Below, piece after piece: positions 60,593 to 64,000 of a stretch of DNA of 64,000 nucleotides. The position numbers and the translations under genes are program-made. Origin of the DNA: Pseudomonas orientalis (GTDB lineage: Bacteria > Pseudomonadota > Gammaproteobacteria > Pseudomonadales > Pseudomonadaceae); the NCBI RefSeq assembly GCF_022807995.1, contig NZ_CP094351.1:4511501-4575500 (forward strand). The letters run 5' to 3'. The notes beneath the pieces are model-generated. The model had not been told where the DNA came from, made no database searches, and was given only the letters and a program-made list of their open reading frames with translations. Position 1 is the stretch's first letter. Every line of letters begins with the position of its first letter.

Positions 60593-61021
60593 GTTTTTCC
60601 CCTTCAATTGATGAGCATTACATTGATCAGGTGCAGGACCACTCTAGCAAGAGTGCAGGCTACGTGCAGCCCGGCATATCCAGGCGATGTGCGGCAAATC
60701 GCCCCGCACCGCTTGCGAGGCAGCGGCCGGTGAGCCTGTTGTCCTGTAGGAAAAACGCTCGAAAGGCCGCCCAGATTACCTGCACCCCTCTAGGACAAGC
60801 CTCCGGCGCAAAAATGCCGCCGCGATTGCAACACCCCGAAATGCTTGATTTGAGTAGGCACAGCCTTTGCTGTTAAATAGGCGCCGTGTGGCTGCCGTTC
60901 ATTTCTGCGGCACGTCACATAGGCTGATACCCGCGCACGTGCTCAACGCCTCCCATTGTTCAGAAGCGACCCGTGCCAGTCAGCTCTTCCTTGTGATCCG
61001 TCTTAACGTGAGTTAATCAAA
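60593..61021. other. 429-bp divergent spacer (dps / cold-shock fusion)
   Basis: No gene seen. It contains the candidate promoter at 60850-60878 facing right. I see no clear OxyR or Fur site for dps. Confidence 0.5.
60850..60878 (+). promoter_or_regulatory. Candidate sigma-70 promoter
   Basis: TTGAGT (60850-60855), 17 bases, TTAAAT (60873-60878), 143 bases upstream of the cold-shock fusion gene. Confidence 0.4.
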
Positions 61022-61624
61022 ATGTTGAAAATCGTCCACCTGCTAACGGGCGTTGCAGCGTTGCTGCTGTCCTTTATCCCGAGCCTGCAGCCTGAAAGCC
61101 TGCCCTACCTGCAACAATACGACGCTCTATACCTGGCCTTGTTCGGCCTTCTCAACCTGACGCTGGCACCGGTAATCCCTTACTGGAACAAAGGCACGCG
61201 TCATCAACTGCAAAACCTGGTCAGCGCGCTGCTGGTACTGACTGTAGTCGTTCAAACCCTCACCCTGCTGGCACCCATGCCTGAAGTGGGCGGCCATCCG
61301 GCCATCCTGCTCAGCCTGGTGATTGCTGTGGTCGCCATCGTTCTTCACTTGGCCATCAGCTTCTACCGCTCATCCCCGGCGGCCGCGTCGCAAAACTACG
61401 ACATGACCAACCGGGATACCGGGACCGTCAAGTGGTTCAACACCTCCAAAGGCTTCGGCTTTATTTCGCGCGACTCGGGTGACGATATTTTCGTCCACTT
61501 CCGGGCTATCCGCGGTGAAGGGCACCGCGTTCTGGTCGAAGGCCAGCGCGTGGAATTCTCGGTGATGAACCGCGACAAAGGCCTGCAAGCTGAAGATGTA
61601 ATCGCTGCCCTGCCGCGTCGCTGA
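61022..61624 (+). CDS. Membrane protein with C-terminal cold-shock domain
   Basis: 200 residues. The first 120 hold about four hydrophobic helices (IVHLLTGVAALLLSFIPSL, LALFGLLNLTLAPVIPYW, LVSALLVLTVVVQTLTLL, ILLSLVIAVVAIVLHLAISF). Residues about 130-198 form a complete cold-shock domain (GTVKWFNTSKGFGFISRDSG, DIFVHFRAIRGEG) with both RNP motifs. The fusion places a nucleic-acid-binding OB fold at the inner face of the membrane. PA0961 of P. aeruginosa stands in the same place. ATG 61022 has no strong ribosome site (GAGTTAATCAAA). Confidence 0.88.
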   Translation: MLKIVHLLTGVAALLLSFIPSLQPESLPYLQQYDALYLALFGLLNLTLAPVIPYWNKGTRHQLQNLVSALLVLTVVVQTLTLLAPMPEVGGHPAILLSLVIAVVAIVLHLAISFYRSSPAAASQNYDMTNRDTGTVKWFNTSKGFGFISRDSGDDIFVHFRAIRGEGHRVLVEGQRVEFSVMNRDKGLQAEDVIAALPRR

Positions 61625-61640
61625 CTCCAGCCTGCGCTGC

Positions 61641-61682
61641 AAAAAAACCGCGATCCGGCGCAGGCTGGATCGCGGTTTTTTA
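61641..61682. terminator. Bidirectional terminator
   Basis: AACCGCGATCC (61646-61656) pairs with GGATCGCGGTT (61667-61677), with an A-run on the left and T-run on the right. It serves the convergent cold-shock fusion and slyX genes. Confidence 0.93.
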
Positions 61683-61694
61683 TTGCACGCTCAT

Positions 61695-61901
61695 TCAATA
61701 GTGCGGCGGCGGTGCTTCTTCTTCCGAGGTTTCAAACTGGCCGCCCATCTCTTCCTGGCGCTTGAGCAATGCGTTCATCTGCAGTTGCAGGCGCTCTACG
61801 GCTTGCTGCTGGGCGACCAGAATGTCGTTGAGGGTTTCGATGGTGTCGTCCTGGAAGGCCAGACGGCTTTCCAGATCGGTGACGCGAGCTTGCAGGTCCA
61901 T
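61695..61901 (-). CDS. slyX: SlyX protein
   Basis: 68 residues, almost entirely a coiled coil (LQARVTDLESRLAFQDDTIE, TLNDILVAQQQAVERLQLQM), ending in the family's PPPHY. The function is unknown despite the long-standing name. It starts 3 bases after the HIT gene stop. Confidence 0.93.
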   Translation of the reverse strand: MDLQARVTDLESRLAFQDDTIETLNDILVAQQQAVERLQLQMNALLKRQEEMGGQFETSEEEAPPPHY

Positions 61902-61904
61902 GGT

Positions 61905-62330
61905 TCAGTCCTGGATAAAAATGAAGTTGGCAGGCAGTAATTCACGCAGTCGACTGCGGATCGCCGCCACCTGCTCCGGGCTGTAGGGGCGGGCCGGATG
62001 CTTGCCCCACACCGGCGCCGGCCAGGCTGCGTCATCGCGTTTGCGCACGATCACATGCACATGCAACTGGCTGACGACATTACCCAGCGCGCCGATGTTC
62101 ATCTTGTCGGCGGTCAGGCCGTCGTTCAGCAGCTGTGCGAGGGTGGTCGTTTCCTGCCACAAGCTCTGTTGATCGGCGACATCCAGTTGAAACACTTCGC
62201 TGATAGCGTTGATGCGCGGCACCAGGATGAACCAGGGGTAATTCGAATCATTGGATAGCAGCAGGCGACAGAGCGGAAAGTCTCCGATGACCAAAGTGTC
62301 TTGTTGCAGGCGTTGATCTAAAGCGAACAC
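61905..62330 (-). CDS. HIT-domain protein
   Basis: 141 residues. The histidine-triad region reads GALGNVVSQLHVHVIVRKRD; the usual H-x-H-x-H is Q-L-H-V-H-V here, so the first histidine is replaced by glutamine, as in several Pseudomonas homologues. The N-terminal half YPWFILVPRINAISEVFQLD is typical. It is a nucleotide hydrolase or transferase of unknown substrate, cotranscribed with slyX. Confidence 0.88.
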   Translation of the reverse strand: MFALDQRLQQDTLVIGDFPLCRLLLSNDSNYPWFILVPRINAISEVFQLDVADQQSLWQETTTLAQLLNDGLTADKMNIGALGNVVSQLHVHVIVRKRDDAAWPAPVWGKHPARPYSPEQVAAIRSRLRELLPANFIFIQD

Positions 62331-63064
62331 GTAGGCACTCCGTTCGGCAAGTCAATTCAGGCGCCAGCATAACGCCGAATGCTCAAGGCTTCACGGTGAA
62401 TGCGCCTTGAGGCAAATGGACTGCCTGCTTGCACCCTTTCGAGGCAGCGAAACGCTTGAACCAAGCTAAGTCGGGCTCCAGAGAGGTGCACCAAAATGAC
62501 CCAGCCATGCCTCAAAGCGATCCATCCGCTACCCACTTGGAGGGTCAATCGGTAACGTTTTGCTCAGGTGCAGGCTTTGTAGACCACCGAATGGGGGTAA
62601 CACACGCGCGTCAAGCGAGAACCAGTCGGTTTAAAAAGCCCGTGTTTATGCGGTTTTTACACGGCCGTAACGTTTTTCACGAAAAAATGACATTCGATCA
62701 GCGCTTTGTGCACGCTTGTTGCATTCACCTCACTATCGTCGGCAACGACACCTGGGTGGATGCCAGGGTTTCGCGATAGGCAACAGTAGCGTTTCAATGT
62801 GCACCAGGGATGGATTTCAAACTTTCAGCAAGTCTGAAAAGAGCATTGAAGTTGTCAGCCCGGTCATCGCCGGGCTGTGATTTGCGACACGGAGCTAGCA
62901 ATTTACGACAGCCTCGTAAAGAAGCTGAAAGGATAGTTGGGTAAGTATCGTCAACAGCGCCGGTGTGAGCTAACTTTGCGCCGACACAATAAAGAAAGAG
63001 CCGCCCAGATAAAAATACAGGTGGGACGGCAGTACTCTTCCTAAAATCAAAGGAGCAAATCACG
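62331..63064. other. 734-bp intergenic region upstream of the porin gene
   Basis: No supported gene; the open frame at 62429-62779 lacks a ribosome site and family features. It has a hairpin AGCCCGG/CCGGGCT (62857-62876) and presumably the porin promoter with a long leader; AAAGGAGC precedes the porin start. Confidence 0.5.
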
Positions 63065-64000
63065 ATGCGCGTGATGAAGTGGAGCATGATCGCCCTGGCT
63101 GTTTCAGCAGGCACCTCGCAGTTCGCAATGGCGTCCGCCCAGGACGATTCCAAGGGCTTTGTTGAAGACAGCACGTTCAGCATCAATACTCGCGCTCTGT
63201 ACTTCAGCCGCGACTTCCGTAACAACCCGTCGGGCCCGGGCTCCAAGAGCCGTGCCGAAGAAAGCGGCCTGGGCTTCAACGCCTTGTACGAATCGGGCTT
63301 CACCCAGGGCACCGTGGGTGTCGGTGTTGACGTGATCGGCCTGATGGGCCTCAAGCTCGACAGCGGCAAGGGCCGCGCCGGCACCGGTCTGTTCCCTACC
63401 GGTTCCGACGGTCGCTCGCAGGACGAGTACTCCAAGGGCGGTGGCGCGGTTAAGTTCCGCATCTCCAATACCGTGCTGAAAATCGGTGACCAGTACACCA
63501 CAGCGCCTGTATTCGCTTCCGATGACAGCCGTCTGCTGCCTGAACTGCCACAAGGTATCTCGATCACCAGCAACGAGATCAAGGGCCTGAAGCTCGAAGG
63601 CGGTCACTTCACGTCCAGCGTCGCGCAAAACCAGACCTACCACGACAGCCTGGGCCTGACCAAGACCGACTTTGTCGGCGGCGTCTATGCCTTCACCCCG
63701 GAAGTCACCGGCAGCCTGTACTACGCGAAAACCGAAGACTACTTCCGCAAGTACTACAGCAACCTGAACTGGACCCACGCCCTGAGCGATGACCAGTCCT
63801 TCGCGCTGGACTTCAACATCTACGACACCAAGAGCGATGGTGCCGGCCTGCAGCGCGCCGAGAAAGATGGCGTGACCAAGCTCGACAACCGCGCATTCAG
63901 CTTGCAGGGTGCGTACACCATCGGCGCTCACACCTTTACCCTGGCGGCCCAGAAGGTTACCGGCGACGGCGACTACGGCTACGGCGTAGATGGCGGCGGC
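63065..64000 (+). CDS. oprD: OprD-family outer-membrane porin, 3' end outside window
   Basis: The frame is open from ATG 63065 (AAAGGAGCAAATCACG upstream) to the window end, 312 codons. Signal peptide MRVMKWSMIALAVSAGTSQF, cleaved near MASA (about residue 25). OprD family features: DDSKGFVEDSTFSINTRALY, YFSRDFRNN, SGFTQGTVGVGVDVIGLMGL and KLDSGKGRAG, RISNTVLKIGDQ, DSRLLPELPQGISITS. These proteins form 18-strand, substrate-specific channels for amino acids or small carboxylates. Its position next to the HIT gene and slyX matches PA0958 (oprD), but the substrate cannot be fixed from the first two-thirds. Confidence 0.88.
   Translation, partial: MRVMKWSMIALAVSAGTSQFAMASAQDDSKGFVEDSTFSINTRALYFSRDFRNNPSGPGSKSRAEESGLGFNALYESGFTQGTVGVGVDVIGLMGLKLDSGKGRAGTGLFPTGSDGRSQDEYSKGGGAVKFRISNTVLKIGDQYTTAPVFASDDSRLLPELPQGISITSNEIKGLKLEGGHFTSSVAQNQTYHDSLGLTKTDFVGGVYAFTPEVTGSLYYAKTEDYFRKYYSNLNWTHALSDDQSFALDFNIYDTKSDGAGLQRAEKDGVTKLDNRAFSLQGAYTIGAHTFTLAAQKVTGDGDYGYGVDGGG

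Noticed and set aside
62429..62779. 116-codon plus-strand frame in the spacer before the porin gene
   Set aside because: No Shine-Dalgarno site, irregular composition with many rare-type residues, and no similarity I can recognise.

Overview
The window is chromosomal DNA of a fluorescent Pseudomonas (P. fluorescens group). The evidence is the core gene order tolQRA-tolB-pal-cpoB-queE / ruvCAB-yebC(pmpR)-aspS / dps / slyX / oprD, which matches the P. aeruginosa PA0958-PA0976.1 neighbourhood as I remember it, the high-GC codon use, and many copies of the REP element GTGGGAGGGGGCTTGCCCCC, mostly as head-to-head pairs (REPINs) of the P. fluorescens type. There are no insertion sequences, prophages or CRISPR arrays. 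One tRNA gene (Lys, UUU) is present.

Layout. 1-4.5 kb: a truncated AraC-type regulator, a DUF962 protein, two very small ORFs, a YhhS-like MFS transporter, arfB and an AroP-type permease. 5.1-6.3 kb: a 45-residue acidic peptide gene followed by an M29/NicX-like metalloenzyme gene, which I read as a candidate peptide-modification (RiPP-like) pair. 6.4-12.4 kb: the conserved segregation/RNA block rnm-yciO-scpA-scpB-DUF1289-rluB, divergent from yciB-yciI. 12.5-15.7 kb: a Cpx envelope-stress module (cpxR, Spy-like chaperone, cpxA) with a candidate CpxR box. 15.7-24.3 kb: a family III CoA-transferase, then two divergent arcD paralogs with arcA-arcB-arcC and a DUF5064 gene (arginine deiminase pathway). 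24.4-31 kb: the TyrR-like activator gcsR and its target gcvH-gcvP-gcvT, with three visible 18-bp operator-like boxes and a -24/-12 promoter. 31.3-33.3 kb: cold-shock protein, RDD protein, nadA.

33.5-47 kb is the accessory region. On the minus strand it reads leuA paralog - araC regulator - NodT/HlyD/MFS tripartite efflux pump - haem-oxygenase-like enzyme - cupin - AurF-like N-oxygenase - A-T-R NRPS - SRPBCC protein. The last five genes match the pvf/mgo/ham type of cluster that makes diazeniumdiolate or pyrazine-N-oxide signals (valdiazen, leudiazen). The region lies between tRNA-Lys/queE and nadA. In P. aeruginosa the equivalent interval carries islands and, next to nadA, the pqs/mvfR quorum-sensing genes. 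The linked leuA paralog suggests leucine supply for the NRPS product.

47.3-64 kb: tRNA-Lys, queE, cpoB-pal-tolB-tolA-tolR-tolQ-ybgC, ruvB-ruvA-ruvC, pmpR, aspS, a FmdB zinc ribbon, a ribbon-helix-helix protein, dps, a membrane/cold-shock fusion, slyX, a HIT protein, and the 5' part of an OprD-family porin that runs off the window end.
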